Below, one piece after another: positions 10,117 to 18,518 of a stretch of DNA of 64,000 nucleotides. The position numbers and the translations under genes were made by a program. The notes below the pieces were generated by a model, which saw only the letters and a list, made by a program, of their open reading frames with translations, did not search any database and was not told the origin of the DNA. Position 1 is the stretch's first letter. Every line of letters begins with the position of its first letter. The stretch is from the NCBI GenBank assembly GCA_023229545.1, contig JALNZB010000001.1:62001-126000 (forward strand). The letters run 5' to 3'. The DNA comes from Sulfuritalea sp. (GTDB lineage: Bacteria; Pseudomonadota; Gammaproteobacteria; Burkholderiales; Rhodocyclaceae).

Positions 10117-10535
10117 GATAAGAAATGAAGTTTGCGAAGTCGGATTGTCAATGAAGGGGGCAAGTCATCTTCCGTACGGCTTTGTCGCCCGGCGTTCCTC
10201 GAAGTGTGTTGCTGGGCAAGGACTTTCTGATACACGGTGTTCTGGCGACTCGCATCCGCCGTCTCGTCAGCGCCGACTATGGGGAATGCCAGCCTGACCC
10301 AATGGTGCCAGTTTAGCGCACGCGCATATTTGCCGCGCAGTTTTTGTGAGTTCTATTGCACAAAGTCGGCACCCCACCCCGCAGAAGAATTCGTACTAGA
10401 ATAAATCGCAGTACTAAAGGTATATCGTTGACCTGATGGGAGGGGTCGGCGGGCCGTTTGCCGGAGTTCGGCAGGCTCGCTGCAGACAGCCATCTCGCCG
10501 GTTCGTTTCTTCCTGATTCTTGGTGTCGGTAAATC
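10117..10535. other. 419-base intergenic region before the hemerythrin gene
   Basis: Separates the divergent GH57 and hemerythrin genes. It holds one reverse copy of the dispersed element (10257-10278), a TAGAAT that could be a -10 box (10397-10402) for the rightward gene, and a short TGCCG/CGGCA stem (10459-10473). I see no credible small gene in it. Confidence 0.5.
10257..10278 (-). repeat. dispersed 22-nt element, intergenic copy
   Basis: Reverse-strand copy: AGTCGGCGCTGACG, AG, ACGGCG. It has the A variant at the twelfth base. Confidence 0.75.
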
Positions 10536-10967
10536 ATGAGTTTCACGACCTGGAATAACGAGTACTCCGTAGGCATCGACGAGATCGACGATCAGCACAA
10601 AGGGCTGGTCGATTGCATTGCGAATCTGGAAGAATCGATTGAAGGCGTCGATGAGAAACAGCGATGGACGGCGGTCCATTACGCCATCGTGCAACTTACC
10701 GACTACACCCGCATCCATTTCTCTGTCGAAGAGAGCCTCATGCGCATTCTTGGCTACCCGCAGCGCGATGCCCATATCGCCCAGCACAATATTTTCATCT
10801 CATTTCTGAAGAATGTTCAGCGCAAGTCCATCACTCACGACATTAGCGAGGACGAGATCGTCCGCTATCTGCGCGAATGGCTGTTGACGCACATTCTTCG
10901 CGATGACAAGCAATACGCAGTTTGGTTTGAGGCGGCCAATTCTGGCGGCGCTAGGCGCATGACCTAG
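10536..10967 (+). CDS. bacteriohemerythrin
   Basis: A 143-residue single-domain hemerythrin that binds O2 reversibly at a di-iron centre; such proteins act in oxygen storage, delivery or sensing. The ligand set is visible in order: DEIDDQHKGL (first His), HFSVEE (His and Glu), HIAQHNIF (two His) and HILRDDKQY (His and Asp). No signal peptide or fused signalling domain is present, so it should be cytosolic. It stands alone, convergent with the second GH57 gene, and has no obvious link to glycogen. Confidence 0.93.
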   Translation: MSFTTWNNEYSVGIDEIDDQHKGLVDCIANLEESIEGVDEKQRWTAVHYAIVQLTDYTRIHFSVEESLMRILGYPQRDAHIAQHNIFISFLKNVQRKSITHDISEDEIVRYLREWLLTHILRDDKQYAVWFEAANSGGARRMT

Positions 10968-11015
10968 GCGTTGTTGCAGAGCGGATCATGTCCGGTTGCC
11001 GAGAGTCGACGCCGG

Positions 11016-12740
11016 TCACTTTGCTCTCCGCATCGTACCGTCGTGCGCGGCGTCGCTGCTGCCGGTGCAAATGGGTTTTTCCAGTTGGGCCGGCGGCTCC
11101 AGTTGTAGCAGGCGATAGAGCCGCACCAGATTGCGCCGGTACAGGCTGTCGAAGCTGGCGACGGCGGCGGACGGGTTGTAGTCGCCGAACCACCAGAACC
11201 AGTCGGAGCTTTCGCAAATAGCCAGTTGCGCCTCGACGGCGGCGATTTGCGCGGTATCCAGCCGACCGCTGGCGAGAACCCGGTCACAGCTCTGCTTGGC
11301 TTCGCACAGCAAATCCCAGCCACGGTTTTTCGATTCGTCGCCGATCCATGTCGATAGCGTGCCATACACCCAGCTGCCTGCGGTCAGGCGTGGCAGGACG
11401 CAGGCGACCGACGGTTCCGCCCGCGCCAGAAGCTCGCCGTAGGTGGTGGTGCGGATGCGCGGATGCACGGCCAGCAGGGCGTAAAGATCCTCGAAAAAGT
11501 AGTAGCCATTGTAGGGATAGTGTTCCCAGGCATTTTCGCCGTCGAGAATGATGCTGACCACCGGCGTTTCGTTTTCGGCGGCGGCGTCGAGGATGGTCTC
11601 CAGTTGCAGGACGAGGTGCTGGGCGGCGTCGCGACCGTGCCATTTGGCATAGTCGAAGCCGATCAGGTCGGAGAGTCGTTCATCGCGGAAAAACAGCGTC
11701 AACCCCGGCGCCTGCTGCAACTGCCAGGGATGGTAGGGCGCGCGCGAGTCGACGAGCTTGCTGGCGGCGAGGCTGTTGTTGAGTACCCCCTCGCCACTGG
11801 CGATCCAGCGGCAGCCGGCTGCGACCAGATGCTTGACGAAGTCCTCGGAGACCGCGCCTTCGGCGGGCCACATGCCGATCGGCGGCGCGCCGAAACGCTC
11901 GGCGTGGCTGCTGCGCGCGTCGTCGATCTGCCTGACGACGCGGCTGCGTCCACCGGGGTAGGCGGCGGCAAAGGGTAGCGGCGCGTCGGGCAGGCTTTCA
12001 CGCGCGGCGCTGAAGTCGAGCAGGAGCGGCGACAGCGGATGCGTTTGCGGTGTGGAGGAAATCTCCACCTGGCCGCGATCAGCCAGCGCCCGCCAGCGCG
12101 GAATCAGTCCGCCGAGCAGTTCGCCGATGCTCGCCACCAGCCGTTGCCGGTCCTCTGCGTCATAGCCCGCGCCCTGGCTCATCAGCGTGGCCAACAGTGG
12201 ATTGCGGCGGCGCTCGGTTTCGCCGGTCCAGGCCAGGTGGTACCAGGTCACCAGATCGGAAAAGTAGGCGCCGGACAGATAGCTGTAGGCCGACTCGCTT
12301 TCGTGATTGAGCAGCATGTAAATGTCGTGCAGGCGCTGGTAGTGCGGGAAAGGCGCCAGCATCTTGGTGTGATTGCTGCGAAAACAGGTACTCAGCAGCA
12401 GGTGCCGATCCGCTTCGCCGATGTGGTCCAGGTCGGGCGTGGCCAGCATGCGCAGTAGCGGATCGCGGAAATGACCGCTGGCGAACTGCCGCGCGTAGTC
12501 CTCGATCTGATCGAGCAGCACGGGCACGAAATTCACCACGCAGCGGATCTGCGGATGGCGTTCGAGATGCGCCGCCATGTCGACGTAATCCTTCATGGCA
12601 TGCAGGTAGACCCAGGGCAGGACGAATTCGCCGTCGCCGTCATGCGTCGCCGTAGCGCCAGCGCCGACTCCCGTGGCGCCATGGTCGCGATAATCCGGCT
12701 GGTGCATGTGCCAGAGAAAGACCAGATCGAGGGTTTTCAT
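11016..12740 (-). CDS. GH57 glycoside hydrolase
   Basis: A second GH57 enzyme, 574 residues from the ATG at 12740. MKTLDLVFLWHMHQPDYRDH is the first conserved GH57 motif (HxHQP type), and GMWPAEGAVSEDFVKH holds the probable nucleophile glutamate. VVSIILDGENAWEHYPYNG supplies the second acid (DGENxW), as in amylase/amylopullulanase-like members. It is likely an alpha-1,4- or alpha-1,6-acting enzyme on glycogen or maltodextrin. It lies 31 bases after glgC and is probably cotranscribed with it. A copy of the dispersed element near the N terminus encodes GVGAGATA. Confidence 0.85.
   Translation of the reverse strand: MKTLDLVFLWHMHQPDYRDHGATGVGAGATATHDGDGEFVLPWVYLHAMKDYVDMAAHLERHPQIRCVVNFVPVLLDQIEDYARQFASGHFRDPLLRMLATPDLDHIGEADRHLLLSTCFRSNHTKMLAPFPHYQRLHDIYMLLNHESESAYSYLSGAYFSDLVTWYHLAWTGETERRRNPLLATLMSQGAGYDAEDRQRLVASIGELLGGLIPRWRALADRGQVEISSTPQTHPLSPLLLDFSAARESLPDAPLPFAAAYPGGRSRVVRQIDDARSSHAERFGAPPIGMWPAEGAVSEDFVKHLVAAGCRWIASGEGVLNNSLAASKLVDSRAPYHPWQLQQAPGLTLFFRDERLSDLIGFDYAKWHGRDAAQHLVLQLETILDAAAENETPVVSIILDGENAWEHYPYNGYYFFEDLYALLAVHPRIRTTTYGELLARAEPSVACVLPRLTAGSWVYGTLSTWIGDESKNRGWDLLCEAKQSCDRVLASGRLDTAQIAAVEAQLAICESSDWFWWFGDYNPSAAVASFDSLYRRNLVRLYRLLQLEPPAQLEKPICTGSSDAAHDGTMRRAK
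12648..12669 (-). repeat. dispersed 22-nt element, copy in second GH57 gene
   Basis: Reverse-strand copy AGTCGGCGCTGGCG, CT, ACGGCG. It is sense to the gene and encodes GVGAGATA about 25 residues from the N terminus. Confidence 0.75.
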
Positions 12741-12771
12741 GATCGGGGGCGGAGCCAATGCATCATGAAAG

Positions 12772-14031
12772 TTAGCGAATGGTATGCGCCGGCTGGCCGA
12801 GCATTTCCGGCGTGACCAGGGTGATGCCGGTTTCACTGACATGGAAGCGCTGGCGGTCGGCTTCTATGTCATGGCCGATGGTCATGCCGTCCGGAATGCG
12901 GCAATGCTTGTCCATCACCACCCGGCGCAGCTTGGCGTGGCGGCCAATGTGCACATCGGGCAGGATCACCGAGTCCTCGACCTCGGCGTACTCGTTTACG
13001 TACACCCGCGAAAACAGCAGCGACCTGCGCACCGTGGCGCCGCTGATGATGTCGCCCCCCGAAACCATGGAATCAACGGCGATGCCGCGCCGGCCTTCAT
13101 CGTCGAAGACGAACTTGGCCGGCGGCAGTTGTTCCTGATGGGTCCAGATCGGCCAGTCGTCGTCATACAGATTGAGTTCGGGGGTGACCTTGGTCAGTTC
13201 CATGTTGGCCTCCCAGTACGCGTCGATGGTGCCGGCGTCGCGCCAGTAGGGAATCCCGCTGCTGTCCATGCCGACGCAGGAGTGGGCAAAGTTGTGGGCA
13301 AACGCACGATAGTTGGCGACGCAATGCGGAATCACATCCTTGCCGAAGTCGTGCGATGAGTGCGGATTGTCGTGGACGCGGAGCAGTTGCTCGTAGAGGA
13401 ATTCGGCATTGAACACGTAGACCCCCATGCTGGCCAGCGCCCGGTCGGGGTGGTCGGGCATGGGCGGTGGATTCGCCGGTTTTTCGACGAAGGCCGCAAC
13501 GCGCTGGTTGTCGCCGACATGCATGACGCCGAAGGCGCTGGCCTCCTTCAGCGGCACGTCGATGCAGGCCACGCTGAGGTCCGCCTGCCGATGCACATGC
13601 TCGGACAGCATGCGCCGGTAATCCATCTTGTAGATGTGATCGCCGGATAGCACCAGTACATGCCTGGGCCGGTTGCGCCGGATCAGGTCGAGATTCTGGA
13701 ATACCGCATCGGCGGTTCCCTGATACCAGTCTTCGCTGACCTGCTGCTGGGCCGGCAGGATGTCGATGAACTCATGGAAGCGGCCGTCAAGAAAGCTCCA
13801 GCCGCGTTGCAAGTGCTGGATCAGGCTCTGCGCCTTGTACTGCGTGGCGACGCCGATGCGCCGGATGCCGGAATTGACGCAGTTGGACAGCGTGAAGTCG
13901 ATGATGCGGAATTTGCCGCCGAAAGGCACCGCCGGTTTCGAGCGCCAGTCGGTAAGCTGCATCAGACGGCTGCCGCGCCCGCCGGCGAGGACGATGGCAA
14001 AGCTGTTGCGGGTGAGTTCGCTGACATTCAT
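12772..14031 (-). CDS. glgC: glucose-1-phosphate adenylyltransferase
   Basis: Makes ADP-glucose from glucose 1-phosphate and ATP, the committed step of bacterial glycogen synthesis. It has 419 residues. AIVLAGGRGSRLMQLTDWRSKPAVPFGGKFRIIDF is the nucleotide-binding N terminus with the effector- and substrate-binding lysine region, and VLSGDHIYKMDY is the catalytic Asp segment. The C-terminal left-handed beta-helix carries the hexapeptide-type repeats (SVILPDVHIGRHAKLRRVVMD). It is divergent from glgB with a 95-base shared upstream region, which allows coordinated control. Confidence 0.96.
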   Translation of the reverse strand: MNVSELTRNSFAIVLAGGRGSRLMQLTDWRSKPAVPFGGKFRIIDFTLSNCVNSGIRRIGVATQYKAQSLIQHLQRGWSFLDGRFHEFIDILPAQQQVSEDWYQGTADAVFQNLDLIRRNRPRHVLVLSGDHIYKMDYRRMLSEHVHRQADLSVACIDVPLKEASAFGVMHVGDNQRVAAFVEKPANPPPMPDHPDRALASMGVYVFNAEFLYEQLLRVHDNPHSSHDFGKDVIPHCVANYRAFAHNFAHSCVGMDSSGIPYWRDAGTIDAYWEANMELTKVTPELNLYDDDWPIWTHQEQLPPAKFVFDDEGRRGIAVDSMVSGGDIISGATVRRSLLFSRVYVNEYAEVEDSVILPDVHIGRHAKLRRVVMDKHCRIPDGMTIGHDIEADRQRFHVSETGITLVTPEMLGQPAHTIR

Positions 14032-14126
14032 CCTAAAAGCCCCATTGTTTTCTCCAGGTGCATGGCGATTTCTCCGTTGCGGCTACAATCCGAAAGATAG
14101 CAAAAAAACTTACCGAATATATACCT
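14032..14126. promoter_or_regulatory. shared glgC/glgB divergent promoter region
   Basis: Ninety-five bases between the divergent glgC and glgB starts. TACAAT at 14084-14089 is the best -10 candidate for glgB. I see no clear -35 box, and no Shine-Dalgarno sequence precedes the glgB ATG. Confidence 0.35.
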
Positions 14127-16280
14127 ATGTCCGACTCTGCCTGCGCCGCGTTGCTCGAAGCACGCGAACATGATCCCTTTTCCGTGCTTGGTCTCCATGC
14201 CGATGGTGCGGGCTGGCGTCTGCGGGTATTGCGCCCGCAAACGAAATCGATCGCGGTGGCGCTGGCCGATGGCGGCTGGGCGAAGCTTACACGCCATGGT
14301 CGTTCGGACCTTTTCGAGTGGCGGGGCGCCGAGCCGCCGCCCCGACCGTGGCGCCTGAACATCGATGGCGTCGAGCAGTACGATCCCTATGCCTTCCCGC
14401 CGCAGCCGCCTGCCGACGATCTGTACCTGTTCAACGCCGGGCGCTTGCGCCAGGCTTGGCGCACTTTCGGCGCGGTGCAGGAAATCCGAGATGGCATTGC
14501 CGGCGTCTGTTTTCGCCTCTGGGCGCCCAATGTCGAACGGGTTTCGGTGGTGGGCAACTTCAACGGCTGGGATGGCCGCGTGCATCCCATGGCGACTCTG
14601 GGCGGTTCGGGTGTCTGGGAACTGTTCATGCCCGAACTGGCGGCAGGTTCCTTGTATCGCTTCGAATTGAGAGTGCGCGGCAGCGGCGCGCTGCGGCTCA
14701 AGACCGACCCCTTTGCGCGTGCCTTCGAGCGGCGTCCGGCCTCGGCTTGCTGCGTCACGCCCGTTTCGGCGCATATTTGGAATGACAGCGCCTGGTTGCA
14801 GGCGAGAGCAAAGCGCGACTGGCTGTCGGCGCCGATGAGTACCTACGAAATGCACATCGGCAGCTGGATGCGGCATCCCGATGGCGGCTTCTACAGCTAC
14901 CGCGAACTGGCGGCGCGGTTGGTTCCCTATCTGGTCGATCTGGGCTACACGCATGTCGAGTTCATGCCCCTGATGGAGCATCCGCTCGACGAATCCTGGG
15001 GCTATCAGTGCACCGGTTTCTTTGCGCCGAGCTCGCGCTTCGGCAGCGCCGACGATCTGCGTTTTCTGATCGACAGCCTGCATCAGGCGGGCATCGGCGT
15101 CCTCCTCGATTGGGTGCCCGGCCACTTTCCGGCCGATGACTGGGCGCTGGCCCACTTCGACGGCACGGCGCTCTATGAACACGCAGACCCGAAGCAGAAG
15201 ATGCATCCCGACTGGGGCACGCATGTGTTCAACTACGGGCGCAACGAGGTACGCAGTTTCCTGCTGTCCTCGGCCTGCTACTGGCTGTCCGAATTCCACG
15301 TCGACGGTTTGCGCGTCGATGCCGTGGCCTCGATGATCTACCTCGACTATTCGCGCAAGGCCGGCGAGTGGACACCGAACATGTACGGCGGGCGCGAGAA
15401 CCTCGAAGCCATCGCCTTTCTGCGCGAGATGAACGAAATGGTGCATGCCGATTTTCCCGGCGCACTGACCATCGCCGAAGAATCCACCGCTTGGCCGATG
15501 GTGTCGCGACCGACCTGGGTCGGCGGCCTGGGTTTCTCGATGAAATGGAACATGGGCTGGATGAACGACACGCTGGAGTACATGCAGCAAGATCCGGTGC
15601 ATCGGCGCTACCACCACGAGCGGCTGACCTTCGGCCAGTTGTATGCCTACACCGAGAACTTCGTGCTGCCTCTGTCGCACGACGAAGTGGTGCACGGCAA
15701 GAGTTCCCTGCTGGGCAAAATGCCGGGCGACGAATGGCAGCGCTTTGCCAACCTGCGCCTGCTGCTGGCCTACCAGATGACGGCACCGGGCAAGAAACTG
15801 CAATTCATGGGCGCGGAATTGGGCCAGTCGTCGGAATGGCGGGCCGGCGAAGAACTGCCCTGGTATCTGCTGCAATATCCCCTGCATGCCGGGGTGCAGA
15901 GTCTGGCGCGCGAACTCAACCGGTTTTACGTGAGCGAACCGGCCTTGCATGAACTGGACTTTTCCGCCGAGGGCTTTCAGTGGATCGACTGTCACGATGC
16001 CGATCAGTCGGTGGTGAGCTGGGTGCGTCGCTCACGCGATGGTCGTCATGCCGTGGCGGTGCTCAACTTCACGCCCGTGCCGCGCCACGATTACCGCCTT
16101 GGCGTGCCGGAGGCTCGGGATTATCTTGAACGGATCAATACGGATTCGGCGCACTACGGCGGCAGCGACCTTGGCAACAGCGGTCGTGTCCGCGCCGAAC
16201 CTCGCTCCTGGATGGGCTTCCCCGCCTCGTTGACGTTAACCCTGCCGCCCTTGGCGGCACTGGTGTTGCTGCCGGCCTGA
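14127..16280 (+). CDS. glgB: 1,4-alpha-glucan branching enzyme
   Basis: GH13 enzyme that introduces alpha-1,6 branches into glycogen. From MSDSACAALLEAREHDPFSVLG it has 717 residues, the usual size with N1 and N2 modules ahead of the barrel. Barrel motifs are present: GLRVDAVASMIYLDYSRK (nucleophile Asp), LTIAEESTAWP (acid/base Glu) and LSHDEVVHGK (transition-state Asp). The frame stays open 23 codons upstream, but homology starts at 14127. The stop codon lies inside a 20-base perfect palindrome that probably terminates transcription. Confidence 0.95.
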   Translation: MSDSACAALLEAREHDPFSVLGLHADGAGWRLRVLRPQTKSIAVALADGGWAKLTRHGRSDLFEWRGAEPPPRPWRLNIDGVEQYDPYAFPPQPPADDLYLFNAGRLRQAWRTFGAVQEIRDGIAGVCFRLWAPNVERVSVVGNFNGWDGRVHPMATLGGSGVWELFMPELAAGSLYRFELRVRGSGALRLKTDPFARAFERRPASACCVTPVSAHIWNDSAWLQARAKRDWLSAPMSTYEMHIGSWMRHPDGGFYSYRELAARLVPYLVDLGYTHVEFMPLMEHPLDESWGYQCTGFFAPSSRFGSADDLRFLIDSLHQAGIGVLLDWVPGHFPADDWALAHFDGTALYEHADPKQKMHPDWGTHVFNYGRNEVRSFLLSSACYWLSEFHVDGLRVDAVASMIYLDYSRKAGEWTPNMYGGRENLEAIAFLREMNEMVHADFPGALTIAEESTAWPMVSRPTWVGGLGFSMKWNMGWMNDTLEYMQQDPVHRRYHHERLTFGQLYAYTENFVLPLSHDEVVHGKSSLLGKMPGDEWQRFANLRLLLAYQMTAPGKKLQFMGAELGQSSEWRAGEELPWYLLQYPLHAGVQSLARELNRFYVSEPALHELDFSAEGFQWIDCHDADQSVVSWVRRSRDGRHAVAVLNFTPVPRHDYRLGVPEARDYLERINTDSAHYGGSDLGNSGRVRAEPRSWMGFPASLTLTLPPLAALVLLPA

Positions 16281-16290
16281 TCAGGCCGGC
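16271..16290. terminator. 20-bp perfect palindrome between convergent genes
   Basis: GCCGGCCTGA followed by its exact complement TCAGGCCGGC. It covers the glgB stop codon and ends 7 bases from the end of the convergent DUF2934 gene. A stem on either strand could act as a bidirectional terminator, although no strong T tract follows. Confidence 0.5.
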
Positions 16291-16297
16291 GGGAACT

Positions 16298-16666
16298 TCA
16301 TTTTCCCAGACGGCCTTCCGCCAGTAGCCGGTCGATCTCGATTTCGGCCTGCACCCAGTCTTCCAGCGGATTGCCCGGCGCGAAGCCACGTCGCTCGGCG
16401 ATGTGATAAGCGGCGACCTCGATGTAGTTCCTGCGCTGCTCGGCCGGGACGCTCGACTTTTTCTTTGCACGCGGAGACTCCGGCTTTGCCGCGACCGATT
16501 TCGGCGCTGCCTTTGGCGCCGCTTTGGGGGTGGGTTTGGCTGCCGGTGTCGGCTTGGCCGCCAGCTTTGCCTTGGCGACCGGTTTGGCCTTGGCCGGCGC
16601 AACAACCGCTACAGGTGCCGGACGTTTGCTGGGTGAAGCCTTTGCCTTGCTCTTGGTGGTTGCCAT
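16298..16666 (-). CDS. DUF2934 protein with Ala/Lys/Pro-rich N-terminal tail
   Basis: A 122-residue protein. The start ATG at 16666 is fixed by a strong Shine-Dalgarno sequence (GAGGAGG) just upstream. Residues 1 to about 75 are a low-complexity Ala-Lys-Pro tail resembling histone H1-like proteins. The last 45 residues (YIEVAAYHIAERRGFAPGNP, then LEDWVQAEIEID) match the DUF2934 module, whose function is unknown. The basic tail suggests nucleic acid or polyanion binding; this is inference. It is convergent with glgB and follows glk by 79 bases. Confidence 0.8.
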   Translation of the reverse strand: MATTKSKAKASPSKRPAPVAVVAPAKAKPVAKAKLAAKPTPAAKPTPKAAPKAAPKSVAAKPESPRAKKKSSVPAEQRRNYIEVAAYHIAERRGFAPGNPLEDWVQAEIEIDRLLAEGRLGK

Positions 16667-16745
16667 GGTGGCCTCCTCTACTTTGTTGAAGTGAACTTTT
16701 ATCATGCTGCGCTCATTACATGACAAAACCTTGACGAGGGTCAAA

Positions 16746-17675
16746 TCATTCGCATGCGAGCCGCAACGCACCATGCAAGCCCAGCAGCGGATCGGTGGTG
16801 ACGTGGATCGGCATGGCGGCGGCGAGCGCGGCGTGCTCTGCCTTGTCGTTGAAGGCCGCAAGGAAACCGCCTTGTTGCAGCATCGGCAGCATTTTGGCGG
16901 CGATGCCGCCGGCCAGAAAAACTCCGCCGCGCGCCAGGCAGGCCAGCGCCATGTCCCCGGCAAAGGCGCCGTAGGCAGTCAGGAACAGGTCCAGCGAGCG
17001 ATGTTCGGCGCCATTCGCATCCTCGATGGCTCGTGCCGCGATCTCCTCGGGCGGCAACGCGAGTCCGCCGACAAATTCATGGATGGCCGCCAGCCCCGGC
17101 CCGGAAACCACCCGCTCCCAGGTGACGCGGCCATGTCGCGCATGCAGGAAGGCCCATAGCGCCATCTGCTGCTCATCGGCCGGGGCAAAAGCGACATGAC
17201 CGCCTTCGCCGGAAATCACGCGCCATTGCCCGCCTTGCGGCAAGACGACGGCCATGCCCAACCCGGTGCCGGCGCCGACCACCAGGCGCGGCGCCGTGAG
17301 CAGCGGTTCTCCCACTTGCAAGGTGAGCCGCTGCGCGGAAGATGCGGTGACGGCGCCCAGTGCGGCGGCGGCGAAGTCGTTGGCCAGGCGCAAGACGGGC
17401 AGGCCGAAGCGGCGCGACAGGGCATCGGCGTCGATCGTCCAGGGCAGGTTGGTCAAGCGCGCCGAGCGACCGTCGTCGGCGATCGGCCCGGCCAGCGCCA
17501 GGCAGCCGCCGGTGATCAACGATGGATCGGTCCGGGTGTCGGCGAAGAAGGCCGCCAGCAGGCTGGCGAAATCCGGAAAGTCGGCGTTGGCGAGACGGCG
17601 GTCAACAACCAGCGCGCCATCCCGCGCCAGGCCCAGCAGTGTCTTGGTGCCGCCAATGTCTGCTCCGAGAATCAC
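16746..17675 (-). CDS. glk: glucokinase
   Basis: Phosphorylates free glucose to glucose 6-phosphate with ATP. The 309-residue product starts at a GTG (17675) that overlaps the thyA stop in GTGA. ILGADIGGTKTLLGLA is the phosphate-1 motif, LALAGPIADDGRSARLTNLPW the sugar-binding region and VVGAGTGLGMAVV the phosphate-2/adenosine region. GEGGHVAFAPADEQQ holds the conserved EGGH signature of proteobacterial Glk. It would return glucose released by the GH57 and branching reactions to the glycogen pool. Confidence 0.92.
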   Translation of the reverse strand: MILGADIGGTKTLLGLARDGALVVDRRLANADFPDFASLLAAFFADTRTDPSLITGGCLALAGPIADDGRSARLTNLPWTIDADALSRRFGLPVLRLANDFAAAALGAVTASSAQRLTLQVGEPLLTAPRLVVGAGTGLGMAVVLPQGGQWRVISGEGGHVAFAPADEQQMALWAFLHARHGRVTWERVVSGPGLAAIHEFVGGLALPPEEIAARAIEDANGAEHRSLDLFLTAYGAFAGDMALACLARGGVFLAGGIAAKMLPMLQQGGFLAAFNDKAEHAALAAAMPIHVTTDPLLGLHGALRLACE

Positions 17676-18466
17676 ACGGCCACCGGCGCGGAGATATGCG
17701 GATGCGGGTCGTAGCCTTGCAGCGTGAAATCCTCGTAGCAAAATCCAAAGATGTCCTTCACTGCGGGGTTCAGGAGCATGGTCGGACGCGGGCGCGGCTC
17801 GCGGGAAAGTTGCAGGCGGGTCTGTTCCATGTGATTGGAATAGAGGTGGCAGTCGCCGCCGGTCCACACGAAGTCACCGGGGGCAAGTTCGCAGACCTGC
17901 GCCACCATCAGCGTGAGCAGCGCATAGGATGCAATGTTGAAGGGCACGCCGAGGAAAATATCGGCGCTGCGCTGATAGAGCTGGCAGGACAGCCTGCCGT
18001 CCGCGACATAAAACTGGAACAGCGCATGACACGGCGGCAGCTTCATTTGCGGAATGTCGGCCGGGTTCCATGCCGAAACGATATGCCGGCGCGAATCCGG
18101 GTTCTGCTTCAAACCCTCGATCAGTTGCGTGATCTGATCGACTTCCCTGCCGTCGCCGCTCGGCCAGTGCCGCCACTGATGGCCGTAGACCGGGCCGAGA
18201 TCGCCGTTGGCGTCGGCCCAGGCATCCCAGATCGAGACGCCGTTATCCTTCAGATAGCGGATGTTGGTTTCGCCCTGCAGGAACCACAGCAACTCGTGGA
18301 TGATCGAGCGCAGGTGCAGTTTTTTGGTGGTGAGCAGCGGAAAACCTTCGGCCAAGTCAAAGCGCATCTGCCAGCCGAACACCGAGCGGGTGCCGGTTCC
18401 GGTGCGGTCGGCCTTCGCGTGGCCGTGGTCGAGTACGTGGCGCATCAGATCGAGGTAGGGGCGCAT
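17672..18466 (-). CDS. thyA: thymidylate synthase
   Basis: Methylates dUMP to dTMP using methylene-tetrahydrofolate. It has 264 residues, identical in length to E. coli ThyA, from the ATG at 18466. LPPCHALFQFYV contains the catalytic cysteine, and QRSADIFLGVPFNIASYALL is the dUMP-contacting signature. It is the first gene of a thyA-glk pair on the minus strand and divergent from the aminopeptidase gene by 52 bases. folA is not adjacent but lies at the end of the glgA operon. Confidence 0.97.
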   Translation of the reverse strand: MRPYLDLMRHVLDHGHAKADRTGTGTRSVFGWQMRFDLAEGFPLLTTKKLHLRSIIHELLWFLQGETNIRYLKDNGVSIWDAWADANGDLGPVYGHQWRHWPSGDGREVDQITQLIEGLKQNPDSRRHIVSAWNPADIPQMKLPPCHALFQFYVADGRLSCQLYQRSADIFLGVPFNIASYALLTLMVAQVCELAPGDFVWTGGDCHLYSNHMEQTRLQLSREPRPRPTMLLNPAVKDIFGFCYEDFTLQGYDPHPHISAPVAV

Positions 18467-18485
18467 GGCGGGTGGCGGCGGGACA

Positions 18486-18491
18486 TATAAT
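18486..18491 (+). promoter_or_regulatory. -10 box of aminopeptidase gene
   Basis: Perfect TATAAT 28 bases before the ATG at 18519, inside GACATATAATCG. The same 12-mer recurs at the hydroxypyruvate isomerase promoter (58211-58222). No good -35 box is visible. Confidence 0.6.
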
Positions 18492-18518
18492 CGACCGCTC
18501 ATTTTACTGGATTCACTC

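Noticed and set aside
14028..15995. Long antisense open frame opposite glgB
   Set aside because: High GC makes long antisense frames common; the translation shows no family resemblance while the sense strand carries all GlgB motifs. The same holds for long frames opposite recG, the dikinase, hyfB, hyfG and the MFS/transposase region.
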